This document shows positions 23,635 to 36,458 of a stretch of DNA of 64,000 nucleotides, piece by piece; within the stretch, counting starts at the first letter, position 1; every line of letters starts with the position of its first letter. Source of the stretch: Allium sativum (lineage: Eukaryota > Streptophyta > Magnoliopsida > Asparagales > Amaryllidaceae); the NCBI GenBank assembly GCA_030737875.1, contig CM060922.1, forward strand, positions 759,821,603 to 759,885,602. The letters are read 5' to 3'. The notes below the pieces were generated by a model. The model worked only from the letters and a program-made list of their open reading frames with translations, was not told the DNA's origin and made no database searches. The position numbers and the translations under genes are program-made.

Positions 23635-24545
23635 ATTCTGAATAACCGATTCGATGATATGTCGAAGATGAAGACGGTGGCTGAAGACCGGAAGTCTTCA
23701 CATCGTTTGGGTAATTACTGACGATCCTGATTGGGCTGTACACCCAAGAGGATGGAAATAGTTGGTGGTCATCCAGACGTACTTGGAGATGGATGGATAT
23801 GCGAGGAAAGTGCCTCCGGTTTCGTTCAGACCCAGAACGGACTTGTAAATGGATTGTGTGTCTGACATTGGATTTTATTCTGTGTTGATTGATTTCTGTT
23901 AAATATATATCTGTTTGGCGGCGGAGAATTTATTCTCTTGCTTAACGCCCTTCTCTGAGACGTACGAGCTTAGAGGTTATATATCGATAGATATCAATCG
24001 CATGGCATGAATTGCCTGTGTGGCATACTGAGTTGCATGGATCGAGGCTTCTGTTGAAAAGCAAAGTCTTGTGGTTGATGATCAAAGCACGGCCTTTGTG
24101 GCGTAGCTTTGTGTATAACGTGAATTCGCGAGCCTCACACCTCGGTATGAGTTAAAAACGGGATACGGACCGCTGGGAGAGCACGACGTTTCTTTCTAGC
24201 TATGGTGGTGTCAGTGACTTACCAGCCCTGACATTTATATACTTTTCACCTTTGTGGTTGTTGGAATGAGGCGCCTCGATTATAGGTCTGTAAGGACCGG
24301 GAAACGTGTGTTCAGGCATAATTAATCCTCTAACGTAAGTGAGGACCGGCCCAGCCGCATCCGGGGTTGCCCAGAGTGCGTAACCCGGAGGCATTTGCTA
24401 GAGTGTCTCGAACGCGGAGAGGATCTTGCCCCTTGCCTCGACTCATGACGGAAATCCAATTTCCAATACGTGTATTGCGATTTTAATTGTAGAACTAGTA
24501 TGGCGACATGATATATGGTACCCATGCCGTCTATGATTTATATTT
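23635..24545 (+). other. Conserved LTR block, G1 5' copy
   Basis: Phrases shared with G2 and R2 include gtcgaagatgaagacg, cctccggtttcgttcagacc, ttctgttgaaaagcaaagtc, gcgagcctcacacc and ggcgacatgatatatggtac. The 3' LTR copy is at about 31420-32330. Further shared sequence follows at 24615-24850. Confidence 0.7.
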
Positions 24546-25246
24546 ATGATTGAAACGGTTTTGACACTATACACTTATTATAGTATCAAATGATTTGTTT
24601 TAAACGTATCAAGCATGCTTTGGCTGTTATAAGGGAAAACCCTATCCTCCGGCTTGCGTTGCATTGTGTGATGGGACCTGGGTCTTATAACAGCTTCATT
24701 TTTCTTTATTTAGCATTACGCAGTTTGTTCTATGCACTGGTATTCTTGGGAGGAAACCCGTTCCGTGTTATACGGCGTGGTCCCTTGATTTACCTAACTT
24801 TAAAACCAATATTAATAACTGTTTTAGGTCTCACACCAGTCACATGACTGACCTGGAGTTTATTGTTTTAACCTAAACTCTGGGTGCCCCTATTTTCCGT
24901 ACGGGCAGCTAGTAGTTTTGGTTTTGCAGATTTATATTCACAGGATCCTGGTTTACAGCTGGAATGATATTTGGAAAGCTCTGTATCCGTATATCACCTT
25001 CAGTTGTGCTTTGTATTATTTTTCCGCTGCTAAGTTATTTATTGTAATCTCTGATATTTATCGAATGTAATTTATTCATTTATACTCTGTATATTCTTGT
25101 ATTCTGATGGAATTGTTGTAATAACAATGAAATGTTCTTCCGTCTGCGTTCTATTTTGTCCTGTTCTCAAACAGTCAGGGGTTTCGAACGGTCTAGATCG
25201 GTTTAACGACTGATTCAGATCGAGCGAAATTCCCGGCCGTCACATT

Positions 25247-25258
25247 TGGTATCAGAGC
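25247..25258 (+). other. G1 primer-binding site (initiator tRNA-Met)
   Basis: TGGTATCAGAGC, an exact 12-base match to the plant initiator tRNA-Met 3' end, two bases after the LTR end at 25244. Confidence 0.93.
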
Positions 25259-26267
25259 TTTGGTTTACGGAGCTCGAGAACAAGACACATTAGAACCATA
25301 CGAAAGAATTCATCAGATATTGGATTAGCAATATCCAATTAGAATGACTTGTTAGAGATAGGATCAGTAGTATCCTAGAACGAGTGTGAAGAGTATATTT
25401 TTCAAATGAAAACAATTTAGTTTTGAAAATTTAAATCAATTCTACGTATTTGAATATTTATTTATTTTGAATTTGGACAATCCGCTATATAAGGATTTTG
25501 CAAATACGCGTCATGAACGTATATTCGAAGTTTTAATATACCGGGTAGATATAGAACCACACTCTAGTAGCCCGACAATGTTCTGATGGTGGTTCGAAAC
25601 ACCATCAGCATTTATTTTCGAGTGACGAAGGTGTGATATCTATATATTTCCATTAGACTGGTGTGAGAACCAAAACTTATATAGCTAGAACACATTGTTG
25701 TGAATTGGCATCAAAAACATGTTTTCTGTATATATATCAAATTATGAATTTGAAACTCTAATTCACTAATTGATTGATGTTTGTGTTGTTTGTTTAGTTG
25801 TTTGATAAATTTTGAACCATTATGCCTAATTGAATCAAATATTGAACTATATTGAAAATTGGTCACATTTGCTTGCATATACATATACTTACATTGAACA
25901 GGTCATAGCAAGGAGGCTAGAGCCAGAGAATAAAATTTGTTTGCCGGACAAATAGGTACATGTTTACCATAATTTACTGTTTTGTTTGGGTGATGATGAT
26001 TTTATGAGCCTATTGGCTAGCCGCTTGGCTTTTTCTTTTTCTTTTTGAGATCAGAAAGCCTGTATGGCAATTTCGGGATTTTCCCGTGGCTCCCGGTGCA
26101 GGGGAGGTTATGGCGAAATTTTTCCAAAATTTAGGGTGTTAGCCAAATTTTTGGAAATTTGAAAATTCTCAAAAACTGAAAAGTTAGAGAATGGAAGCCA
26201 GATCGAACGTAGAGTTGATTAATCAAACCACTTTCGACTTTGTTCCTTTTCGGGGACGAAAAGTTTT

Positions 26268-26280
26268 AAGTGGGGGAGAT
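26268..26280 (+). other. G1 polypurine tract
   Basis: aagtgggggagat ends directly before the 3' LTR start. It matches the G2 tract (53464-53476). Confidence 0.85.
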
Positions 26281-29200
26281 TGTAATAACCCGGAAAATCT
26301 GGGCCAGTTTAAAATTTTTATTTTGGCAATTTTAGCGAATTTTGCATATTTAAAATAGATTATTTTGAATAATATCAATGAGAAATTTATTTTGAATATA
26401 ATTCGAACGTATATATTTAGTCGTTAGAATATAAATAATTATATATAATTATAAATAGAATTGAAAATGGCCCGGTAGTTCGATAATTCGATTTCAAACT
26501 TCAAATGAATGTACCGGGTGCAAAACAATCCGGATTTTAGTGAAACCAAAAACAATAGGATCTAATTGATAATATCTTTCCAACGAATCCGAAAAATCAA
26601 GATTTCATAGCGGGGATAAAAAGATATGTCCAGTTGAAAATTCTGAATAGTCGCTATGGAATTCAGGCCCTTAAAAATGGAAATTTTGCAAATGACCTCG
26701 GATTTCGACGAAACCAGTTTTGTTGGGTCCGCGATGTTAAATTATTGCTAGGTTTCAAATTTCATAATTTTTCGAATCAATATGTGAGCGTGGCAAAGGA
26801 AAACGCATTTGACCAGTTTCAATTGATTTTAATCGACTGGAAAATGACCATTTTTCAAACGGTCTCAGAATTCGACGAAATTAGTTTTGTTGGGACCGTA
26901 TCGTCAATACGAAACTAGAAAATATTTTTCGAGAATTTTTAGAGTTAGTATGTGACCCCGGTAATTTGAAATGTACGTTTAAAATTCAATATAGTGATTT
27001 AAATGTAAATTTAACGGAAACTGATTGTAATAGCCAAATCAGCCTAAGATACATATCCCATTGTGTTCGGAATGGGGGTAATTAGCTATGGACGACAGGC
27101 GGTGGGCCTCGTTCCGAGGTCGTATGTAAAAGTCAACTTTTTGAAAATAAATTAAAGAAATAAATAAAAAATTAAATCCCTCTCTCCTCACCCTCTCTAT
27201 TTTCTGCCCCCCCCCCCAAATCATTTAATCGACTTTAACAGAAAGAAAAAAAAAATGGCGACAGGCGATGGACGCGCCCCCCCCCCCCCAATCGATCATC
27301 GCGCCGCTACACCCTCCCCCTAAACCACCGCGACACCCTCCAACCCCCCCCTCGATCGATGCATCGCAGACCCCCCCCCCCCGTCGGCAATCGAGCCTCG
27401 CGCGACCCCCCTCCGTTTCCAGCTCTCCTCCCCTCTTCCAATTTAGCCGCACCACCCACGAACCCCCCCCCCCCCTCGAACGACCTCAGGCGTAGCGCCG
27501 TTCCCCCCCCCCCCCATTTTGTCTCCGACGAGTAACACCCTGTACAACGAGGAAGGTAATCAATTTATTTAAATTACTTAGTTATTAATTTAATTGGTTT
27601 AGTTAGCGAGGTTAAGATCTGATTTTAAAGTTATATAAATTAGTTGAAAAAAATATGATTTTTATATTTTTAAAGTATTAAAAATATAATCTTTACTATA
27701 TAGAAGTGGTAGAAATATGATTTTTGTTTATGTAGAGAATTAGAAATATCATCTATATATGTGTAGAAAAATAAAAATGTGATTTTTATAATGATATTTT
27801 TGAAAAGGCGAAATCTTTATTTTTGAAAAGGCGAAATCTTTATATGAAGAATGGCGTGATAAAAATATAATCTTTACTATATGAACATCGATGTGAAAAT
27901 ATAATTTTTATCTATATAGTAGCGGTATAAAAATTCGATTTTTATATATTGAATAGCATAATAAAAATTCGATTTTTATATATTGAATAGCATAATAAAA
28001 ATTCGATTTTTATATATTGAATAGCGAAGTAAAAATTCGATTTTTATATATTGAATAGCGAAGTGAGAATTCGATTTTTAAATGTATGAAGCGATTATAA
28101 AAATATGATTTTTAAATTGAAAGTGAACAAATAAAAATGTGATTTTTATTTTAAAGACATCAAAATATAAAAATGTGTGATTTTTATATATGTAGTGAAT
28201 ACGGGCAACGAAGTTGACAAAGATGCGATAACAAAGAAGATCTCTATCAAAAGAAGAGTCGTGGAGTTGGATAGCTATCGGTGAGAATTTCTCACCTTTC
28301 AATTTCTGTTTCTAGTTATATATATATACTAGGATGCAGACGGTGTTTAGTAGCACCCGACACAATCGTCCACAGACCATGGACTTGTTTGTTTGATTGC
28401 AAAAATTAGTTAGATTATTTGATTGAATTGAATTGTTTGGTGAAATGAATGGATTTGATTGATGTGTGAATGGCGTGGGCCTTCACTAGACCGGGGATAA
28501 GGCTAGGCCTTGTCCCGTTTCTAGTATCGTGCCGTTATGCCGCCGAAATTTTCTAAAATAAGTTAGAAAATAAAAATATCATTTTATTTAAAGAATGAAC
28601 TGAATAGAAATTCATATGTTAAAATAAAATGTTTTATCGTTAAAAATATAATTTTTAACGTGAATATGAATATAGTGAATGTGAATAAATAAATATTCAT
28701 TTACAAACCGAACGGTTTGTTTATGTACACCGATTTGACTGACATTGATTGGGACGATAAATTTTACACATCGCCCAACTACACGAATAAAATTTGTGTT
28801 TGATTGTTTGAAACTCCACACGGGTGTTGGGATGAAATATGAAGTTCACTCATCCTGATTTATTAAATATGTCGATCGATTGATTAACAGGCTGTTATAA
28901 GCGTTAGATATCTATATTTGATGCTTATACAGTGTAGTGCACTTTGGTTGATGGTTGATTATTTTCAATGCTATTATGTACGTGTGATGTATGAAAAGTC
29001 CATATAATTAACATTATATGGTGATTGATTGGGCCTCATTCCAATTTAGAAAATAAAGAATATTATAATATAAAGGTTCATGTGTTGACTGTACTCATCC
29101 GTTGAGATTAGTCATGTGTTGAACGAAATATTTTAATAATAAAATTTACATCTTTATCAATATAAAATAAAGGTTCATGTGTTGACTGTACTCATCCGTT

Positions 29201-32200
29201 GAGATTAGTCATGTGTTGAACGAAATATTTTAATAATAAAATTTACATCTTTATCAATATAAAATAAAGGTTCATGTGTTGACTATACTCATCCGTTGAG
29301 ATTAGTCATGTGTTGAACGAAATATTTTAACAATAAAATTTATATCTTTATCACTATAAAATAAAGGTTCATGTGTTGACCGTACTCATCCGTTGAGATT
29401 AGTCATGTGTTGAACGAAATATTTTAATAATAAAATTTACATCTTTATCATATATAGAATTAGAAATCAACTGGAAAATAAATGAGATGAGTGGTCTCCT
29501 GGATATTAATCTGTTGTTGGTTTCGGCCTTCGGGGTTAATATTCAGGAAATCGTTCTCTCACTAAATTACGGTTGGAGTCTGATTCAATATCAAACGATA
29601 GATACCTTAATTTTTATAAAATATATTAAATAACAAAAATAGTCACACGTGGACAATACTCATTCGTTGAGATTAGTCGTGTGTGGACAAAAATAAATAT
29701 TCATTTGTTGAATAGAATATTTGAAAATAGAAATATATGAAGCCGTGTTGGTTAGATTGACGCCATTTTTACGTGAACGATATTTATATCGATTTTATTC
29801 ATTTTAAAATGAATATTGAAAAGTAATTTCGAAATCGAATATTTTGAAATGAAATTTGAATCAAATTGAATAGAAAACGAATTCGAATTGAATATATAAC
29901 GAATTGAATTCGAATTGAATATAAAACGAATTTGATTTCAATTGAATATGTAATGAATTTGATTCAAATAGAAAACGGAAATGAATGGAATATAAAACGA
30001 TTTCGATTTCGAAATGAATTGAATATAAAATGATTTCTAAATAAATTGAATAGGAAACAAATTGAATTCAAATGGAATAGAAAACGAATTTGATTTAAAT
30101 TAATTAGAAACGAATTTGATTTAAGTCGAATAGAAAACTAATTTGAATTGAATCGAATAGAAAACCAATTGAATTGAATCGAAAACGAATTCAAATTGAA
30201 TTGAAAGCGAATTGAAATGAATTCAAATTGAATTGAAATTTGAATTGAATAGAAATGAATTTTAAAACGAATTTATAAGGAAAAATTCAATTTTGATTTG
30301 ATTTGAAATGGAAGTTGAGATTGTTTTGAAACGAAATTAAAACGATTTATAAAATTCGTTTTAAATAGAAATCGACGAAATATATATTATATATATAATA
30401 TAATAGCCTGAATAGAACGCGCCGCGCCGCGGCAGTTCGTGAATTTCGAACATTTATTTCAAACGGGCATTACGGGAGATCCGACCGTCGGATTCTCCTA
30501 AAACCGGAACCGTTGGGTTCGTATCGAAAAGAGCTTTCTAACGAATATTAGAAATTTGAAATCTAACGGTTGGATTTGGAGATACGTCCAAATCAAATTT
30601 GAAAAAGGTCGCTATAAGTGCAGTTCGATGGCCATTGTTGGAAATCGACTGTACGGGCCTTGATAAAATTATTAAAATTATTAAAAATAGTAATAAATTG
30701 TGTAAAATCATAAGAAATGATTTGAGAGAAGTTGGGATGAAAAACTCCATATTTGAAAAGATAAAAATAGATTTTTATCGAAACGAACTTGTTTTGAACT
30801 AAATTTAAAACCCAATTTTTTTTAAATAAATAAATTGGATTTAAAAAGGGGGTTTTAAATAATCGGAATTTCTAATATATTTGATTGGATTTGAAATGGG
30901 TTTATCGTGAACTGTGTTTTAAATAACACCTAGTTCTTTAACCCAGTAAAAGGAGTTTTAATGAATCTGTAATTAGATTGAAATGTGAATCTATAATCTA
31001 AATTATCAAATTTAGAAATGAGCGAGAATGGAGTATCGCCAGTTTTGCTCCAAAGCGATAGTTAAATCTTTAATTAGATTTGAACGGGAAATAGTAATTA
31101 ATTTTACCGATAACACCCCGGTGTTAGATATGGAGTATTACCAGTTTTGCTTCATGGGATGAATAGGTTGGGATTGGGAAATAATATAAATAATTACTTC
31201 AGTGTGGTTCGTTAATCCCGACTAGTTTGGAAAACCATAATTTGGTTTGAAATGACATCCAAAGGAAGATTAAAGGATAAATTTCAAAGAATTTATCTTG
31301 GATAAAATTAATGGGAACCTTTCCCTAAGAATATTCTGAACGGGAATGAGGCGTATGTTGTGTTTGTGTGACATTTGTTTTTAATATACGCGGGTTGTTC
31401 GGGAAGGCCGGGTTTATACCCATTCTGAATAACCGATTCGACGATATGTCGAAGATGAAGAAGGTGGCTGAAGACCGGAAGTCTTCACATCGTTTGGGTA
31501 ATTACTGACGATCCTGATTGGGCTGTACACCCAAGAGGATGGAAATAGTTGGTGGTCATCCAGACGTACTTAGAGATGGATGGATATGCGAGGAAAGTGC
31601 CTCCGGTTTCGTTTAGACCCAGAACGGACTTGTAAATGGATTGTGTGTCTGACATTGGATTTTATTCTGTGTTGATTGATTTCTGTTAAATATATATCTG
31701 TTTGGCGGCGGAGAATTTATTCTCTTGCTTAACGCCCTTCTCTGAGACGTACTAGCTTAGAGGTTATATATCGATAGATATCAATTGCATGGCATGAATT
31801 GCCTGTGTGGCAAACTGAGTTGCATGGATCAAGGCTTCTGTTGAAAAGCAAAGTCTTGTGGTTGATGATCAAAGCACGGCCTTTGTGGCGTAGCTTTGTG
31901 TATAACGTGAATTCACGAGCCTCACACCTCGGTATGAGTTAAAAACGGGATACGGACCGTTGGGAGAGCACGACGTTTCTTTCTAGCTATGGTGGTGTCA
32001 GTGACTTACCAGCCCTGACATTTATATACTTTTCACCTTTGTGGTTGTTGGAATGAGGCGCCTCGATTATAGGTCTGTAAGGACCGGGAAACGTGTGTTC
32101 AGGCATAATTAATCCTCTAACGTAAGTGAGGACCGACCCAGCCGCATCCGGGGTTGCCCGGAGTGCGTAACCCGGAGGCATTTGCTAGAGTGTCTCGAAC

Positions 32201-33031
32201 GCGGAGAGGATCTTGCCCCTTGCCTCGACTCATGACGGAAATCCAATTTCCAATACGTGTATTGCGGTTTTAATTGTAGAACTAGTATGGCGACATGATA
32301 TATGGTACCCATGCCGTCTATGATTTATATTTATGATTGAAACTGTTTTGACACTATGCACTTATTATAGTATCAAATGATTTGTTTTAAACGTATCAAG
32401 CATGCTTTGGCTGTTATAAGGGAAAACCCTATCCTCCGGCTTGCGTTGCATTGTGTGATGGGACCTGGGTCTTATAACAGCTTCATTTTTCTTTATTTAG
32501 CATTACGCAGTTTGTTCTATGCACTGGTATTCTTGGGAGGAAACCCGTTCCGTGTTATACGGCGTGGTCCCTTGATTTACCTAACTTTAAAACCAATATT
32601 AATAACTGTTTTAGTTCTCACACCAGTCACATGACTGACCTGGAGTTTATTGTTTTAACCTAAACTCTAGGTGCCCCTATTTTCCGCACGGGCAGCTAGT
32701 AGTTTTGGTTTTGCAGATTTATATTCACAGGATCCTGGTTTACAGCTGGAATGATATCCGGAAAGCTCTGTATCCGTATATCACCTTCAGTTGTGCTTTG
32801 TATTATTTTTCCGCTGCTAAGTTATTTATTGTAATCTCTGATATTTATCGAATGTAATTTATTCATTTATACTCTGTATATTCTTGTATTCTGATGGAAA
32901 TGTTGTAATAACAATGAAATGTTCTTCCGTCTGCGTTCTATTTTGTCCTGTTCTCAAACAGTCAGGGGTTTCGAACGGTCTAGATCGGTTTAACGACTGA
33001 TTCAGATCGAGCGAAATTCCCGGCCGTCACA
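26281..33031 (+). repeat. G1 3' LTR (6,751 bp)
   Basis: It has the same start and end as the 5' copy and the same internal order: C-rich island 27206-27530, donor-like GT at 27556, 34-bp array near 27925, 97-bp array at 29072-29450 and conserved block 31420-32330. It is followed at once by the second gctat. Confidence 0.95.
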
Positions 33032-33036
33032 GCTAT
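33032..33036. other. G1 target-site duplication, right copy (gctat)
   Basis: Matches 18482-18486. The C1 LTR sequence resumes after it. Confidence 0.95.
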
Positions 33037-33083
33037 ATTCTGTGATCTGTGAATAGTTTTTAGTATCCCGTAATATTGGAACT
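33037..33083 (+). repeat. C1 5' LTR, second part (47 bp)
   Basis: attctgtgatctgtgaatag and what follows align with actctgtgatctgtttatta at 36315 in the C2 LTR. It is a short island of C1 between G1 and C2. Confidence 0.88.
33079..33083. other. C2 target-site duplication, left copy (gaact)
   Basis: gaact precedes the C2 start at 33084 and recurs at 60623-60627 right after the C2 end. Confidence 0.95.
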
Positions 33084-36000
33084 TGTTGTATATAACGGTG
33101 TTGTATACACAATTATATGATTTTTGTTTGATGATAACAATCAAATAAATATTATTTTAATGTGTTTGTTACTGTACTGTTCTATATTTATATCACAGAC
33201 AGAAATATAATATTTATATTTAAATAAAATACGACTGTACAGAAATTCAAATATTCACAGTATTTTATTTAAATAGAATATTTTATTTCAATATCTAAAC
33301 AGTACAAAATTTATAACTTCACTATTTAAACATTCACTTCATATTGTACTTGTATATAAACAGAATAAAATAGACACGTTCGTTTGACAACAATGAAATA
33401 ATATTTTATTTCAAACAGATTGTGTTTATTACAAATAATCAATACAATCACTTTTTTCTCATATACATTAGCTCCTCACTATATCACTGCAACACTCATA
33501 CATTCACTCAGTTTACATTTCAGTATACAGATTTTTATTGACACATTCATACAGACTTTTTGTACTTTCACCAACACTGTCTCTTCTGCCTTCTGACTTA
33601 TGTCTTCATTGTCTTCAGTCCAGTCACTTCAGTCCGGTCTTCATACCTGTCATACACAGAAACACACACACAGTACACTGCAATAGAATTTAAATTGAAT
33701 GAATGCAAATATAAATTTTATTTTTAAAATTTTATCTGCCTCAGTTTTTTCTGGTGTGTTTTCTCATCATTTTTCTGACTCGGTCTGATTTGTGTTCATC
33801 TAGTACCTACTGATCAGCCACGACTTGCCACACTGGTCTGCTGATCAGAACCAGCGTCAAACTAGTTGATTCTGACCAGCCTCAACTCAGTGCGACAGTC
33901 TGCTGATATAAAATAACATATATTGGTAATAACATGTAGTCGAGCTATGAACAAGCAAAGAGGACAAGTGTTTTTTAACTAGCAGATCAGTTTATAAGGT
34001 AAAGCAAGGTGACACAAGCTCAGATGATCAGATCAAAGTGGTGGAGTGCAAACAAGACATTGGACTTGCCAAGTATGAATACAAGTAGCAGATCAGGATG
34101 ACTGTGTGCATGATACAAATGGTCATGTGGAAGTTCAGTTTTTTAGCAAGTGCAACAGGGTACACATGCAAATGAATGTAGCATGGTACAGCAAAAGTTA
34201 GAGCATACATGTGTGCTCATTTCAGGTTCACACAGCATACAAAAACAGTAAAGCACAAGCAAGGGTCCTTCAGTTTCAAGTGTAACCAGTGCTATAATCG
34301 CAAGCATGTAGACATGTTCATATGCAAGGTCACAACACAGTTTCAAGCGTAAGAAGTTAAAGAGTGCTACAGATCAACAACTTGGGTGTACACAGCAATA
34401 ACATGGTAGGTGAACCAAACAACACACACAAGTGATCATCTCAGGAACAAAGACCAGAATGCTATACATGTTCAATTCAGCGACAAGTGCAAACATATAC
34501 AGTCCAACATGGTGCACACTGTAGAGTGCAAAAGCAATTCAAAGCAGTGAAGTATCAATGGTCTGAAAGTACACAAGCCAAGACAAGTGACAAAGGAAAT
34601 GCATACATGAACAAGTCAAGATGTACATAGAAGGATGATGTGTGGAATCAATGGAGCAGCAGGTTAAAGATGCAAGGATATTTCCAGTTTTGTCAAATCA
34701 TGTATGGCAAAGATTTAAAACAGTTTTATGGAAAGCAATCAAAGCAAGAAGCAAATTTTCACAAGTGGTATTTTTGATATGAAATCAATGGCATGCAAAA
34801 TTTTGTTCGCAACACTTTTAAATGATTTCCAGAAAGTCAGTGATGAATTTTTTGATAAGAATTCATTTCAAGTATCACCAACAAATCAGAGAAATAGGCA
34901 GTGCCATTTCAATTCATTCAAGGCAGATTTAAATCAATTCAATGATGGTAGAAATTCCAGTAATTACAATGTATGGCAAGTTTTAAATTTTCTGAAATCA
35001 AGCATTTACAGTAGGGGCAAGGATTTATGGCAAAAATCAATTCGAGAATTTTTTTCAGAATACTGAGGATATCATCTTTCCTATTTTGACCACAAAACCA
35101 AATCATTCTTGGTAACTATCTATTCGACTTGCAACAAACAATACCAGGCATGGAATCTTATTCAAGGAATCATCAAATAAATCCTTTCTAGAATTCATTG
35201 AAGAAATATTAGAAATCAATTTCAAATTCTAGACATCTTTCCAGCAAATTCATGGAATCCAAATCAGGAAAGGAAACAGTATTTAATTTTGGACCAGAGC
35301 ATCAATTTGTTTCCAGAGTTTCATCACTCATTCAATCAAAGCCGAAGCTGTTTAAATTCGAAAGGGGCAACAGAATAAATCACGCAAGTGATAATATTAC
35401 AAGAGGCCAAAAATTCAATCACGCATTATTTCATTCGAGAAAAATCAGAGGAAAATCGAGGGCAATCAAAAAGGGGAAGCCAACACAATCAATTAGACCA
35501 AGTCATCAATTACGAAATCAGAGTTTTAGGGTTTCCTTTTAACCCTATATGTACACACCTTTTACATCACAGGCAAGCATCGAAAAACCACAATCAACTT
35601 GCAGGAAAAACCAACATCGAAATCACTAGCTCAAAGAAAAATCAAACAAGAAATTACTCACAGGATTTTCGATCAGAAGCCAGAGAGAAACATCTCAAAT
35701 CGAAGAACCAGCATGCCGTAAAGTTTTCATGCTTCAGAGATTATCAATTTCATCAAGCATCAATTCGATTTGGGTAGAGAAACCCTAGAAATTCACTTCG
35801 GAGCCGCCATTTTTTTTATCTCAGAAGAAAAGGGAGATCGGGCTAAAGAAATAAATGGGCCGGCTGATTTTTTAAGGGCCAAGTTTAAAAAGGGGATGAC
35901 CCCTTAGTTTATATCCTAGGGCTTTTTCTAGTTCATTCTTGTTTTGATTTTGCTTTTAATTTTGTATTGTTTTTAATCTTCTTCTGTAAGCAATTCTGAA

Positions 36001-36422
36001 CAGTTTTACTAGTGTTTGTAAAATACTATGGTGATCCAGTTAGTGTGTTGACTGGCAGTTGCTAGAATCTGTAAAATCTAGGATTTACTGGTTACGGGGT
36101 TGTAATCAGGGGGAATCTGGTCAAGGGGATATCGATCAGTCAACGGTTTTGAGCGTAAGGTTAGAATAGGAGCAGGGTTTGCGAGTGTACATGGTCTTGT
36201 ATGCGGGATATGTTCTATCACCTAGTAGAAACCTTAGGAATGCAGCAGTAGGCAGGATTTTGCCGAAGCTGGGTATATCTTGTGTCATTTACTTTCTGCA
36301 ATTCTGTTTCTGCTATACTCTGTGATCTGTTTATTATTATATATCCCGTTAGATTTTTAATTCAGTTAAAAACTGTGATAAACCCTATTCACCCCCCCTC
36401 TAGGGTTAATCTAGATCCAACA
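33084..36422 (+). repeat. C2 5' LTR (3,339 bp)
   Basis: From TGTTGTATATAACGGTG to gttaatctagatccaaca. Open frames such as 34728-35066 and 35252-35777 recur in the 3' LTR only because the DNA is duplicated; I recognise no protein. Near its 3' part it carries AAACCCTAG (35780) and AGCCGCC (35802). It also contains the intact, uninterrupted target sequence into which G2 inserted in the 3' LTR (about 35145-35175). Confidence 0.95.
35780..35808 (+). promoter_or_regulatory. Telobox-like AAACCCTAG and GCC-box in the C2 5' LTR
   Basis: AAACCCTAG at 35780-35788 and AGCCGCC at 35802-35808, as in C1. In the C2 3' LTR both are altered by one base (AAACACTAG near 59980 and AGCCACC near 60002). A regulatory role is inferred from the motifs only. 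Confidence 0.35.
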
Positions 36423-36424
36423 AG

Positions 36425-36436
36425 TGGTATCAGAGC
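36425..36436 (+). other. C2 primer-binding site (initiator tRNA-Met)
   Basis: TGGTATCAGAGC starts two bases after the LTR end (ccaaca). Confidence 0.93.
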
Positions 36437-36458
36437 AGGTATTGTTAACTCTAGAGAA

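Larger units (their letters stand above)
18487..25244 (+). repeat. G1 5' LTR (6,758 bp)
   Basis: From TGTAATAACCCGGAAAATCT to ccggccgtcaca. In order it contains a start region shared with all the Ty3-type LTRs here, a C-rich island (19414-19740), a donor-like site (19768), tandem arrays (20125-20300 and 21284-21662), a GAATT-rich stretch (22020-22560) and the conserved block (23635-24545). Open frames in it are short, and those across the C-rich island shift frame between the two LTR copies because poly-C lengths differ. Confidence 0.95.
25245..26280 (+). other. G1 internal region, no coding capacity
   Basis: After the PBS it carries a leader like that of R2 (gagaacaagacacattagaa), then AT-rich DNA. 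At 25890-26135 a module follows that also occurs inside the G2 LTR (46150-46395). The last part, atcaaaccactttcgacttt through cgaaaagttttaagtggggg, is nearly identical to the end of the G2 internal region. No gag, protease, reverse transcriptase or integrase motif is present on either strand. Confidence 0.9.
18487..33031 (+). mobile_element. G1: coding-free Ty3-type element with giant LTRs (14.5 kb, LARD-like)
   Basis: The structure is complete: gctat TSD on both sides, two LTRs of 6,758 and 6,751 bp beginning TGTAATAACCCGG and ending GTCACA, a tRNA-Met PBS at 25247 and a PPT at 26268-26280. The internal region is only 1,036 bp and has no gag or pol frame, so LTRs make up about 93 percent of the element. 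This fits the class of large retrotransposon derivatives (LARDs), although typical LARDs have the opposite balance, with a long internal region. The two LTRs are close: a hand comparison of about 600 bp (23521-24120 against 31308-31908) gives about ten single-base differences. It lies in the C1 5' LTR. Mobilisation would need proteins from a helper; G2 is a candidate because the PBS and PPT regions match. Confidence 0.93.

Noticed and set aside
24200..24847. Short frames in the G1 conserved block, repeated at 31987-32634
   Set aside because: Present in both LTRs by duplication only; the corresponding part of G2 and R2 has different stops.
34728..35777. Open frames in the C2 LTR that recur at 42295-42714 and 59452-59977
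   Set aside because: The recurrence comes from LTR duplication. There is no recognised domain, the G2 insertion and single-base changes alter them freely, and C1 has no equivalent frame.
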